DNA of 64,000 nt from Dipteris shenzhenensis (Eukaryota > Polypodiophyta > Polypodiopsida > Gleicheniales). The notes under the pieces were generated by a model. That model saw only the letters and a program-made list of their open reading frames with translations, did no database searches and had not been told where the DNA came from. The translations under genes and the position numbers were made by a program. The DNA is taken from assembly GCA_047967505.1 (NCBI GenBank), contig CM106538.1; one strand, given 5' to 3'. Shown here piece by piece: positions 23,201 to 34,644 of the stretch (position 1 is its first letter; each line of letters opens with the position of its first letter).

Positions 23201-25876
23201 AGAGTAGAGTAGGCTCCCAATTCGCCTTTCGCGATGAGCTCATCGTGCGTCCCCATTTCTATTATCTTTCCTGCTTGTACAACGCCGATTGTATCAACAT
23301 TTCGGATCGTAGAAAGCCTGTGCGCGACGATCACAGTCGTTCTCCCAACCATTATGCGGTCCAGCGCATCCTGGACTACTCGTTCCGAGGCTGCATCCAA
23401 AGCACTTGTTGCCTCATCGAGAAGCAGGACTTTTGGATCCTTCAGCATTGCCCTGGCGATGGCTACCCTCTGCTTCTGCCCGCCTGAAAGTTGAACTCCT
23501 CGGTCTCCCACCTGCATTTACCGACCGAGCCAGTCCTTCCAAATGAGTTCGTCCATCCATAGCGTTCAAGTCCAGCAGCAACGGTTGCATCGAAAACAAA
23601 TTCAGAATTTGTAAAAGCACGGCTCTACAATTACCAGAGTTTTGTAGCCTTCGGGCAGATCAGTTATGAACGCATGTGCATTGGAGGCTTTAGCTGCCGC
23701 CTCCACTTCTTGCATCGAAGCACCCTCCTTGCCGTAAAGAATGTTTTCGAGTATAGAGGTCGCAAAGAGAGCAGGTTCCTGATTGACCAAGCCTATCTGA
23801 TCACGAAGCCATCTGAGCTCCAATGTGGAGATGTCAACCCCATCGAGGAGAACTAGACCTGATATTTTGCATCAACGAAGCGAGAAAGTCAGAAAATTTC
23901 TCAGCGGAACTGTCTTGGCTATGTCTACATCGTGGAAATACGAGCTGGAGAGCTGTGATCAGTGCAACAGACCCTACCTCCAACGGGATCGTAAAACCGT
24001 TCGATGAGCGAGATGACTGTGCTCTTGCCTGAGCCACTGCTGCCAACGAGTGCAACCGTTTTTCCGGAAGGTATCATCAAGTTGAAGTCCTCAAAGATGG
24101 TTACATCAGGTCTCGAGGGGTAGGAGAAGACGACATTGCGCAATTCTATGTCGCCTTTCACTTCGGAGAGAGTAGAACCGTGAGCAGTTTGGCGGTCCAT
24201 CTTGAGGGGTCTGTTCAACATCTCGAAGATGGTGTAAGCTGCTGCCGTTCCTTTACTGAAAGCAGTCATGTTGCTCATAGCTTGTCCTAAAGACCTGCAA
24301 CAGAAAGATCAGCAATTCTCGTAAAGAAACGCTCAAGAAAACCTCAGAAGTTCAGGCCTAAAGATCAGCAAACTCTGAAGTTCAGGTTTTTACATGCCGC
24401 CGACGATCGCAGCGAAGATAGCCGTAATAGCCTTGCCACCATTCGTCTCCCCTCGCCGGATGAGCACACCTCCATACCACAAAACCAATGCCCAGGACAA
24501 GAACATAATGGTGTACGTTACTCCCATACCCAAGCCTTTCGCTAATCCCCCTTTGTACCCCAGCTTCAATGTCGTTTTGATGGCATCTGAAAACGATTGT
24601 GAAGCTTTGTTCTCGCCTGCGAAAGAGTACACCGTCCGTATTTGAGCGATTGTCTGTTCCGTCCTCACAATGACGCATAGTTACCAACAAAATTCCGTCA
24701 GTAACACTTCGCTTGTAAACATTCGGACGTTCTTCCATCCCATATATCACATATAAAATCACATCACTCTAAGTTTGGTTCAGCTTGAATTCCAACACCC
24801 TACCTGTTCTGCAATGGTGCCTGCTTGCCCGTATGCATCTTGGCTTTCGCTTGTCAGGCGCGTTAGAGTGTAGACATACAGACCTCCCGCAAAAGCGATT
24901 GCTGGAACCACGGCGATTGTGACTAGACATATCTGCCATACGGCAGAAAACCCCACTCCGAAACCGCCGATGAAAGTCGCCATGAAACGGAGGAAACTAC
25001 CCACCTGTATCCAAACAGAGTATCCAATCATGTCACTGAAATGCTGGTGCTACGGTCTAACGTTTGTGGAAAGATGAATCAGAAGAGGGGTGCAAGACTC
25101 TACTCGCCTTCTCACTGATTGCGTCTTGCACCAAGATTGAATCTTTAGAAATACTTTCGACTAGCATTCCAGTACGAGCATCGGTATCAAAGAAGCCAAC
25201 ATCTTGGTTTAAGATGGCCTCCAAATACTTCACACGCATCCGACTCGCCTGCCTTTGGCCTGTGTGCATCCAGCAAGCGATCTCTGCAAGCGATCTCTAC
25301 AATCAGTATTCCTGCTCCTTTCATTCTCTGTGTCTCCTCCTGATGCAAACAACATCCTTGCAAACAAAAGCGTACCTGCCCAACTTGCCCCCCAGATAAC
25401 CAGGCCGAGATAGACCAAATAGAGAGCATACTGCACCAGCAAAGCATCAAGAAAGTCTCAGGAACAAACGCTTATCTCCACGAACGTAGGTCCCAAAATG
25501 CAGGTGGGATTAGAGTCTATACCTTTCCGACTTCGTTTGCCATATGGTTGGGGTCGCTCTGATTCTTCCCGAAGCTGTTCACCAGCTTTCCGAAGAAAAA
25601 GAAGAACATGGGGAAAGCCATGCCATGACCGAGAGCACCGATGGTTCCGAGGGTCATCAACAGGTAGTCGAGGCGATCTGCGAAGGAGAAAAGCTGGAAG
25701 AAGCCAACGGTTGGGACGGGGTCTTTCTTGACGAACTCGGCGGCTGCTAGCTTCTCCTTGGAGGGAGATGGGGAAGCAGAGGGCGGGAGGCTTGGTGTCA
25801 TGTTGACGACTTCGACAGATTGGCCATGGGGGAGCTCAGTGTGCTGGGACTGGACTTCAAAGGGAGCTGCTGCCAT
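20224..25876 (-). CDS. ABC transporter B family (P-glycoprotein/MDR type), 11 exons
   Basis: This is a full-size ABCB half-molecule tandem (TMD-NBD-TMD-NBD), an ATP-driven exporter usually in the plasma membrane; plant relatives move auxin and other organics. Exons by window coordinates, in transcript order: 25523-25876, 25376-25430, 25108-25283, 24804-25004, 24394-24653, 23978-24294, 23635-23858, 23141-23511, 22455-22990, 21607-21848, 20224-21441. All phases join, giving about 1,317 residues with no stop. The ATG at 25876 opens [14 protein letters not shown]1 has [29 protein letters not shown] and AHRLST. NBD2 has [28 protein letters not shown] and AHRLTT. Other family marks are [14 protein letters not shown] and [12 protein letters not shown]. 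The linker, in the 22455-22990 exon, is long and Ser/Arg-rich. The exon 3 donor is GC rather than GT. The overall pattern is closest to the plant ABCB2/ABCB10 group by memory. Exon GC is visibly higher than in the flanks. Confidence 0.95.
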
Positions 25877-27155
25877 GGCCTCCCGGGAAGGCAAACAGGG
25901 AATCTATAGCCTGAAACACAAAGATAACTCGAAACTGCTCAAGGATGGGATTTTGGAGAAGTTTTATGGGGAAGCGTTCCTTGGCGAGCAAGACACGAAA
26001 CGATTTCATTTTTTGCGTGCTCTTTTGCTCTTTCGGCAGTCATTGCGTGCTCTTTACGGCACTTAGCCTAACGAGAAGTTTGGGTTTTTTTATCTATCAT
26101 TGAGCCACTTGTCACGGCAAGCAGCCTAGGGAGAAGATTGGGTTTTCTGATCTCTGGTTGAGCCACTTGTCACAATCGTGAACCTTGATTTTACGCCAAA
26201 AGTATGAGAAGTTTTTCATCGTATGGGAGAAAAGCATAAAAGTGTTTTTCTCATAAATAGTATTTTCTCTGTTTTGAACTAACGGTGGAGAGGTCTGCTC
26301 CTTGTAGTGTCTTGACCAACCTTGACAAGTTTGCGAGGTAAGATTTTAGGCCAATCTACGAGTGTTAGTTTTTGTAGTTGTTTCAGTATGGTTTTGAGGT
26401 TTCTTTGGTGTCGTTTGTCAATTTTCAGAGCCATCTTGTGCTCAAGGTGCTACAATCCTTTATATGTAAGGAAATTTTGACCCTCGTATATAGTAGATCC
26501 GAGCTAGCACTTGATACTCAGGATGGGAGTCAGAGAAGCAGCCGAGCTTCTATCTCCCTCTACACTCCCACCCCTTCTCCCTATATCTTGATCATCTCCT
26601 TTTCCCTCCCCCGCCTTGCCTCCACCACAATCATTGAACAGTTCCCTTGTCATGTGATACTTCTGCTGCCGTCTACATTTGCGTTTACAAAACGTGGCCT
26701 AGCTACTCCATGGAAGATCTGCTACACTAACTACACAATAGTATTAGATCTGTAGAAAAGTCTCACAACTTCAAGTTCGCAATTCTTAGGGGACTCACCA
26801 ATGGTGATTGGGTAAGTCCTCTTTGGTTTCCGTTGGCACCAAATGTGAGAGGAGGGTGTATTGAAACTGGTAGAATCTATGAATTGGGTGCAACAACAAC
26901 AATAAAAATAGGTAGAGGTGACTTTTTGTGTATGAGTGGGTAAGGCTTTATGACGTAGATGGCGCATTAAGGATGATGAAATTTTCGAAGGGAGAACCGT
27001 AGTCAAAAGTTATTGGTCTTAGTTAGTCAATCTCCACGGCGATTAAATGTCCTTGATACAATTGTGTATACGCTATGCAAGAGGAGGCAACAACCTGGAT
27101 TGATTGAAAGCTGATTGATGCAGGGATAAATTCTACAAAAGGTAACGATACACTT
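25877..27155. other. Upstream region of ABCB gene and intergenic DNA
   Basis: The 5' untranslated region and promoter of the transporter should lie just right of 25876; I see no clear TATA box. A degenerate duplicated phrase, GAG(C)CACTTGTCAC followed by GGGTTTTxTGATCT, lies at about 26080-26170. The rest has short frames only. At about 26826-26845 the minus strand reads TTTGGTGCCAACGGAAACC, which resembles a retroelement leader but has no supporting context. Confidence 0.4.
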
Positions 27156-27159
27156 CCTT

Positions 27160-27400
27160 GGGAACTAGAATAGGATCCCATTTTTTAGGGATTGAAAGGC
27201 ATAGAATGATGACATGTGCCTTGTTTCTACCTCCTAAATGCATGAAATGATGCCATGTGTCCTTGTCCCACCTAACCCATCTTTAGTTCGTTTTAATGTT
27301 AGCACATGATGTGAAGGGGATAGGGTAGAAACACATTTGAATATGGATGGGACCACTTTTCCATATTCCCATTCCTCACATTTGCATGGATGTCCATAAG
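27160..27400. repeat. Dispersed non-coding repeat, copy A
   Basis: It shares CCTCCTAAA..CATGAAATGATGCCATGTGTCCT, then GTTAGCA(C/T)ATG(A/G)TG and ATGGGACCAC, in the same order and strand as 43105-43350. The two copies are separated by unrelated sequence, so this is a dispersed repeat. No coding content was found. Confidence 0.65.
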
Positions 27401-27506
27401 AATTTTAATGAAAATCTGTACTTACTCTTTCCAAAACCTCCAAGAATAAAAAGTTGTTGTGAGCTCTACTACAAGACTTAAATGCTTCAAAACACTGGTT
27501 ACTAAG

Positions 27507-28000
27507 TGTAAAACTTGTCAATTGCAAGGGTCTTGGTTCGCTATCACATACCCTGTCAATTAAGCAAGTTTGCTTGCTACATGGCCTTGAAAAGGCTCAT
27601 CAATCAACTACGCTTGTTTTGTAACATGTGGCTTAATTTAGAAGATCTGAGGTAGTGATCAAAGAGTGGTAGCAAATACCTTAGATACAACATTCTGTAC
27701 ATAATTAACCCCTTGCCAACCCACTATTGTTACATGTGACCCTTGTAAATTGCAAGGATTTTTTATTTGTTGTCACATATCATAGGAGCTAAATAAATTT
27801 GCTTGCTACATGACCTTAAAAAGGCTCAATCAACTACATATTTTTGCTAGTGTCTAGCTTAGCCCTTAAGGGTGGCTTCAATTTAGTGGATCCAAGGTAC
27901 GGATCACAAAGCCACAACAAATATTTCAAAGATGGATCATAGCCCACATTTGGTAGTATAGACATACTAAGTTAACCACTCCTTGCCACCCCAATATGTT
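27507..28000. repeat. Degenerate ~230-bp tandem duplication
   Basis: ACTTGTCAATTGCAAGGGTC (27511) and CTTGTAAATTGCAAGGATT (27742) begin two copies. Both continue through a TATCACATA phrase, TTTGCTTGCTACATG.CCTT and AAAAGGCTCA...CAACTAC, and then a CTTAATTTAG/TTCAATTTAG segment and a CTTGCCA.CCCA.TAT phrase. Identity is moderate, so the duplication is old. Confidence 0.65.
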
Positions 28001-28443
28001 TAACCATGCTTCAATTTTTCTACATAATACTCTAGATTTGACTCAAGCAACCAATTCTCTCATATTAATCAATGTATGAGCAATGTTATTAGGGTTTTAG
28101 TTTGTTGATTAAGAAAATAGAGACGAATGCCTATGTATGTCATATGGAGTGATTGGCAGAATATTACATTGTCTACTTGGGAGTTACATATAGTAGTTAT
28201 TTGAAATTGCAAGTTATTATGTTGTTTCATTACTTTGTTGACATGCCTAGTATATGAAAGTCTCTAACAATGATACATTTGGTATAATTGGTAATTGACC
28301 AAGAATCCATGATGGATTGTGTATCAATACTTGCCAAAGTATGACAACTTTTTTATTCAATGCATTTGTATAAGAAAACAATGCATCTGTGCTCAACAGA
28401 TAACAGGATCTCGTATGCAAGAGAGAAAAGCAGATAGTATGGA
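28001..28443. other. No gene recognised
   Basis: AT-rich with only short frames. A minus-strand retroelement LTR begins near its right end. Confidence 0.4.
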
Positions 28444-29089
28444 GAATCAAAATTTTGATTACTGTAAAACTGATACAATAGATGGTGCTGCCTCCTAGCC
28501 ATGCACTCCTGTGTGAGAAGCTTCGATGGCGTGCTGGAAACAGTGGAGGACAGAGGCTGGATGCTAAGGAATCAAGGTTGCTGTAGCCAATGATTCATAT
28601 GGGATTCAGTACGAGCTTGCTCTTATATAGCCACTAGTCATAGTCGGTTAGACCCAATTGGGAGACCGACCAAAACGGTTGATTGGAGGTCGGCGAAATA
28701 GGCCACCGACCACACATTAGAAACGTGGTGCAAAATAGAGCAACTAACGTACGGACTCTGTTCGGCCCCCATCTGGGATCTCATCTGGGGCTCCAAATGG
28801 GCCTCGCAACCTGAGAGTGGGCTGCGCCGGAAAATGCTCCATCTACCCTCAGTGCGGTCAGTCATGGGATGCCTTCCCACACTTGCATGTAGCCTAGTTG
28901 GCAGTGTGTCGACTCTATCTAAAGCTGTCCAGCCATTAGGCCACACATGGCCCCCATTTGGTGTCCAAACCAGGACCTACTGGATAACCGAGCTACTCAA
29001 ATGCCTTCTCCTCATATGGGGGGGCTTACAAGTAGAGTTAGTTGGTTCCCGCGTAGTTACATGAGAGTGGAGCATTGATATCTAGCACC
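28444..29089 (-). repeat. Copia 3' LTR (minus strand), left boundary uncertain
   Basis: On the minus strand a polypurine tract (TGAGGGGGGG, plus 29088-29098) is followed by TGCTAGATATCAATGCTCC, a plausible LTR start with TG. About 450 bp on there is a strong TATA box, CTATATAAGAGC (plus 28621-28632), as expected at the U3-R border. The U5 end is not certain; I placed it near 28444. The coding relic at 29090-29876 ends immediately upstream, consistent with a 3' LTR. Confidence 0.55.
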
Positions 29090-29876
29090 CCCCCTCAATG
29101 TCCACCAGTAAGTGAACTACTTTTTCGGCCCAATGCCAAGTCAATGAAGATGCCTCTCCAGCAAGTCTCTTCCAAGAGCCTTCGTGAAGATGTCCGCAGC
29201 ATTCTCTGTAGTCGGACAGTACACCAAGTCGACCTCTCCATCCATGATGAGCTCGCGTACAAAAAGATATTGAATCTCAATGTGTTTTGTGCAAGCGTGG
29301 AACACAAGGTTCTTTGCAATTGCCATGTAACTCGGATTGTCACATGATAACTGCATAGGCTTGTTCTACACTGCACCGATGTCCCCTAAAATCCTCCTCA
29401 ACCACACTACCTCACAAGAAGCAAAACATGCTAATTTGTACTCAGCCTCGGTAGAAGAAAGAGCAACTGTAGGTTGCTTCTTGCTGACCCATGACACAGC
29501 TCCAGATCCAAGTGAGAAATAGTAACCTATCACTGATCTCCAGTAACCTGTCACTGATCTCCTACTATCCATGTCTCCTACCCAATCCGAGTCACTGAAT
29601 CTGATCAAGATGTTGCCCTTGGTATAGGTGATGCCATAATCAAGTGTGCCTTTGATGTATTTCAGCACCCGTATCCCTGCCCTCCAATGGTTCTCCCAGG
29701 GCTTATTGGAAAACATGCTTAGTACACCAGTCGCAAAGCTGATGTCCGGTCACGTGTTGCACAAGTAAATCAAACTGCCCACTAGCCTTTTGTGCTTCGC
29801 TTCATCCACTAGTAGTGATGAATCCTCATTTGAGAGCTTCACATCAACCTCCATTGGGGTCTCGGGGGGTCCATCT
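29090..29876 (-). pseudogene. Ty1/copia RNase H and C-terminal relic
   Basis: The minus strand reads HKRLVGSLIYLCNT, PDISFATGVLSMFSNKPW, HWRAGIRVLKYIKGTLDYGI, FSDSDWVGDMDSRRSVTGY, GAVSWVSKKQPTVALSSTEA and EYKLACFASCEVVWLRRILG. Another frame reads DNPSYMAIAKNLVFHACTKH, IEIQYLFVRELI and NAADIFTKALGRDLLE. These are the copia RNase H and tail in the correct order, with a frameshift near 29350. A 21-bp in-frame duplication (29521-29562) repeats the seven residues WRSV(I/T)GY. Upstream coding is cut at about 29876, where unrelated DNA begins. Confidence 0.85.
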
Positions 29877-30156
29877 GGGAAATGTAAGTATACTATGAGA
29901 GTTCAAAATGAGGGGTATTTTAATTCTCAAGACTTACATAAATATATTTATAGCAGGGGTAATTTTATACACCATTTTTAAATTAACAGGTAGGGTGTGT
30001 TTATTCTCAGATTCAAATTAAAAGTTATTTTTTAAATATTGTCTGATCTAGGATGATGTTTAAGAGCAGTCACAATTTGTTGTTGGGTAGCTGAAAGTTT
30101 TAATGTCTGACTAGCCCCCACAGTTATAATAAGTAGATATTAGTATTGGATTCAGC

Positions 30157-30210
<54 letters not shown>

Positions 30211-31125
30211 ACACACACACGCACACACACATAGAGAGAGAGAGAGAGGACTCAAATTGTATCTTTTAAGCTATGCTTTGAGATAGTGGAAATTTAGTAA
30301 CCTAATGTCAAGCTTTGCAAAGTGGATAAATTGTGTTTGAAAGAACATTTGAATGTGGAATGGGCTTAAGGAAAATTCTACTATAGGATGTTATTGCAAG
30401 CTTCTACTACATTGCGAGCATGTACAGTTTGAATATCCAAAAGTTCTCCCACTTATGTATCTTTTGGGCCCGACAAACTTGACCACTTTAAAGTGGAAAA
30501 AGAGTACCACCTTACCCTATATATAACCTTCTACATAACCTTTTCCTATATTTATAACCTTCTACATTTCAAATGATAAGAAGCACAAAAATTTGTTCAT
30601 ATAACATTGCTTTATGTTACACCACGAATGATTGTAATTACTTGTAAAGAAACATTGAGTTTCTAGTTTGATGGCATAGCCTCCCAGTTCAAAGAATGTA
30701 GACCTTTGTAGTTCACTATTCATGTCCATGTCTATTAGTCTCACTAGCTTGTGCATGATTTGGAACTTTCTTAGACCTGGACATGGCAAGGGAGAGCACG
30801 ATAGTGCAAGGGCCATTATAAATAGAATGCTGACTCATAAAAATATAAAGCAAGGTGGTGTAAAGCTATAACGTGCTAGTGATGTTGTGACATTCCTACA
30901 GGCTAGCATAAAATGTAGGCTCACACTTTATATCTCCTGAAAGACATATATTTTGAATGCTTTTTTTAGGAAGTTGAAGAACAAAATGGAGACAAAATGT
31001 GAATAGAGATGTCTTATGGAGCTATGATTCCATTCCTAACACTCTTTCCCTTCATTTTGTTAATGGGTACTCTTTAACACTTAGCACCACTTAGATCATG
31101 CTACTATAATGCATGCTTTCAAGGT
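29877..31125. other. Intergenic with (CA)n/(GA)n microsatellite
   Basis: A CA dinucleotide run occupies about 30158-30208, followed by a further CA stretch and a GA run to 30249. The rest shows only short frames with no recognised protein. Confidence 0.6.
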
Positions 31126-33215
31126 ATGTGGAAGATGTGTTCTAACAAAGCACCCCTTTCATGTTGGGAACATATCACACTAGTTCCATCAAGTGATTGT
31201 CATGTTTATGATCCTTCAATCAAAGATGCAACATATCAAGTTCACCATGATGTGTTGAGTGATGCTCTTGAAACTTGTGATGTTGTTGTGATCCTTCAAG
31301 CGATTATAATGTTGGTGATCCTTCAAAGTTCAAGCAAAGATATAGCATATGAAGTTCACTATAATACATTGATCAATGCTCTTGATATAGGCTCGACAAG
31401 TTTTTATGGTGAATGCTGAGGTTCAAAATATTGATGAGCATGCTAGTTCTTCTCCATCTAAAGTGCACTGCTATCAAGCATATGGCTAATCATATTTTGA
31501 AGAATGGATGGAATAATGTTATTGAACGAAATTCACTCTTTGAGAAAGGGTTATGCTACAAGAGCTAAGAGATTTGATGTTTGAATTGCTCGATCAAAAT
31601 CCTAAAGGACCTAGATACTCAAATCAATGGCATTTAATGCTATAAAGTTTTCGATGGAGATTGTTGAAGGTGATAGTGTAGTATTCAAGATTTTTGAAAT
31701 TGGATGTGAGGCTACATGGATGAGATAGTTTGTGACAAATCTTGGAGTATGCAGATTCGATGCTAGATCTTAGAGTAGATCCCGTGATGATATTTTTTGA
31801 TGATCAAATTTCCATTACATTGGAAAGAACCCAAGGATTCAACATCAAAACATTATGGAATTGGGATTGTTAACTATTTCTTGGAGAACACATTAGACCT
31901 ATTCCTAAAAGCCTTGCCTTGTGAGAATATTGAAACTTTCTTTGTATGATGTACACCATTGAGTGATGAGGGAGCGTTGATGGTTGGTCTTTCATGTGTA
32001 TGAACCAGTGCTAGAAAAAACCTCCCTTTAGTGTACTTTGCACCGGTTAAAATTGAAAAAAACTGGTATAAGTTGTGCCAAGTAGGTTATTTATAAGGGC
32101 TAAATTTAATGGCAAAATGTATTTTAAAGGTATTTGAAATATTAACCTTTAAAATTTAAGCTACAATTAAAGTTTCCTATAGAATACGTTAAGATTGCCT
32201 AGGGACTTTGAAAATTAGTAATATATGATAAAATATAAAAGAGATATATGTAATATTTAAAATAACTTAACACTAAAAAGTAGATTAATTTATAGGCGTA
32301 GATCTAATATCTTTGTAGTCGTAGATTAAGCCACCTTATCTTCTCTTAGGGTTTAGAAACTTCTAAGGCCTTTCTTGATTCTTGAACATTTCGTTGTTCA
32401 AGACAAGGCTCCATGTTCAATCCACAGACCCACTTCGTCGTTCGTATACAAAATCCTTGCACAAGTTTCGCTTTTCTGTGCATAGACGAGAATAGGCTGG
32501 CTGCAATGAACGAAATGATCAAAATTTCGTCCGTTCAGCACACAGCCTAGATGTGGAAATCCTTGCTTAACTTGTTGACTGACCGATTTCCCCCTTCTTT
32601 GCAGCCTTTTACGTCCCTTCGCAACCTCCTGATTCGTTTTCTTCGATAGACCTGAGTGCTAAGCCAAGCATCCCGAGTCCTTGGGATGAATTGGGAGTAT
32701 AGTTTCTATTCTAGCCGAAGCTTCCAATTCTAGCCGTTTCACAGTAAAGGTATACCAATTTGGGCAAATGATGGATAGGAAAGGGCAGTATCTAGGTGGA
32801 ATCATAAGGAGACAGAAGGATGGAGATAGCCAAGGAAGACAACTTAGATGTATGGAAAGGAAACCGATAAGGTAGCTAAAAGGGGAAAACAAACAGGTCT
32901 ACTTAATGTCCACACATGCTTGAAACACTTGCTTGGAATATTTTCTTGAAAGTGACATGATGAGACAAAATTTTAACTTTGGAGCTTCTATGAATTTGAT
33001 ATGCAAGAGTAGGAAGGTCCTCCAGAAGCTTGGAGGGCCTCCTCCAAGCCCGTCCTTCTTTTCAAATGCAATGATGACTTAAGCTACCACCTCATCTTTT
33101 GGAAGATGAGGATGATTGTTGGAGCATATAGCATGCAACAAATAATTTCATGTTTATATATGCCTATGCTTCTATGCCATTTATGCTTTATGCTTTAATA
33201 TTTCTATAGTCTTAG
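31126..33215. other. No gene recognised; short internal duplication
   Basis: A 97-codon plus frame at 31126-31419 contains a degenerate duplication (GATGCAACATATCAAGTTCA at about 31226 and GATATAGCATATGAAGTTCA at about 31338). I cannot assign it. After 31420 the sequence is AT-rich with short frames. A CTTAGGGTTTAGAAAC phrase at about 32346 resembles plant 5' leader sequence, but no long frame follows. Confidence 0.35.
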
Positions 33216-33224
33216 TATGTATTA

Positions 33225-34405
33225 AGCAATCAAGTCATGCAATGTATAGTATGTAAGCAATCTAGCCTCGGGAGCACTCCGGTCTCTTGACACGGTCTGC
33301 AATTCCCCTAGCAAAATGCTTATAGAATCAAGTCGTGCAATGTATAGTGTGTAAGCAATCTAGCCTCGGGAGCACTCTGGTCTCTTGACACGGTCTGCAA
33401 TTCCCCTGGATGAATGTTTACAGAATCAAGTCATGCAATGTATAGTATGTAAGCAATCTAGCCTCGGGAGCACTCCGGTCTCTTGACACGGTCTGCAATT
33501 CCCCTGGCAGAATGCTTAGAGAATCAAGTTCTGCAATGTATAGTATGTAAGCAATCTAGCCTCGGGAGCACTCCGGTCTTTTGACACGGTCTGCAATTCC
33601 CCTGGCAGAATGCTTATAGAATCAAGTCGTGCAATGTATAGTATGTAAGCAATCTAGCCTCGGGAGCACTCCGGTCTCTTGACACGGTCTGCAATTCCCC
33701 TGGCAAAATGCTTACAGAATCAAGTCGTGCAATGTATAGTATGTAGCAATCTAGCCTCGGGAGCACTCTTGACATAGTCTGCAATTCCCCTAGTAGAATG
33801 CTTATAGAATCAAGTCATGCAATATATAGTATGTAAGCAATCTAGCCTCGGGAGCACTCTGGTCTCTTGACACGGTCTGCAATTCCCCTGGATGAATGTT
33901 TACAGAATCAAGTCGTGCAATGTATAGTATGTAAGCAATCTAGCCTCGGGAGCACTCCGGTCTCTTGACACGGTCTGCAATTCCCCTGGCAGAATGCTTA
34001 CAGAATCAAGTCATGCAATGTGTAGTATGTAAGCAATCTAGCCTCAGGAGCACTCTGGTCTCTTGACACGGTCTGCAATTCCCCTGGCAAAATGCTTACA
34101 GAATCAAGTCGTGCAATGTATAGTATGTAGCAATCTAGTCTCGGGAGCACTCCCCGGTCTCTTGACACGGTCTGCAATCCCCCTAGTAGAATGCTTATAG
34201 AATCAAGTCATGCAATATATAGTATGTAAGCAATCTAGTCTCGGGAGCACTCCGGTCTCTTGACACGGTTTGCAATTCCCCTGGCAGAATGCTTAGAGAA
34301 TCAAGTCGTGCAATGTAAAGTATGTAAGCAATGTAACCTTGGGAGTACTCCGGTCTCTTGACACGGTCTGCAGTTCCCTTGGAAGAATGCTTAGAAAATC
34401 AAGTC
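33225..34405. repeat. 98-bp tandem array, about 12 units
   Basis: The landmark GCAATGTATAG recurs at 33239, 33337, 33435, 33533, 33631, 33729, 33819, 33917, 34015, 34113, 34212 and 34310. Spacing is 98 bp except for one 90-bp unit (a deletion removing part of CTCCGGTCT) and one 99-bp unit. Each unit reads AAGCAATCTAGCCTCGGGAG, then CACTCCGGTCTCTTGACAC, then GGTCTGCAATTCCCCTGG. Units differ at only a few positions, so the array is fairly young or homogenised. There are no spacers, so it is not CRISPR-like. It ends about 240 bp before the kinase-like ORF. Confidence 0.95.
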
Positions 34406-34452
34406 AATAATTGGAAATGCATCTACATGCTCACAAGAATCAAACCGTTTAG

Positions 34453-34492
34453 TTGTGTGAGAGAGAGAGAGGAAGGGATAGAGAGAGAGAGA

Positions 34493-34536
<44 letters not shown>
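34453..34536. repeat. (GA)n microsatellite
   Basis: An imperfect GA run starting at GTGAGAGAGAGAG and continuing to about 34536, between the 98-bp array and the kinase-like ORF. Confidence 0.9.
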
Positions 34537-34538
<2 letters not shown>

Positions 34539-34644
34539 AATCTTACAAAAGCAATTAATTTTGTTTTATGTGCAGAAGGTAACATGGACAAGATGAAGAG
34601 TCATAAAAAAACACGTGTTATATGAATATAGATTTAAGGAAGGA

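Noticed and set aside
20224-25876. Bacterial origin of the GC-richer ABC transporter region
   Set aside because: Ten spliceosomal introns with matching phases and plant-type full-size ABCB architecture show it is a native nuclear gene.
26826-26845. Retroelement primer site or leader (TTTGGTGCCAACGG on the minus strand)
   Set aside because: No LTR, gag or pol is present within several kb in the right orientation.
33225-34405. CRISPR-like array
   Set aside because: Units are directly contiguous 98-bp copies without unique spacers, in a plant nuclear context; this is a minisatellite.
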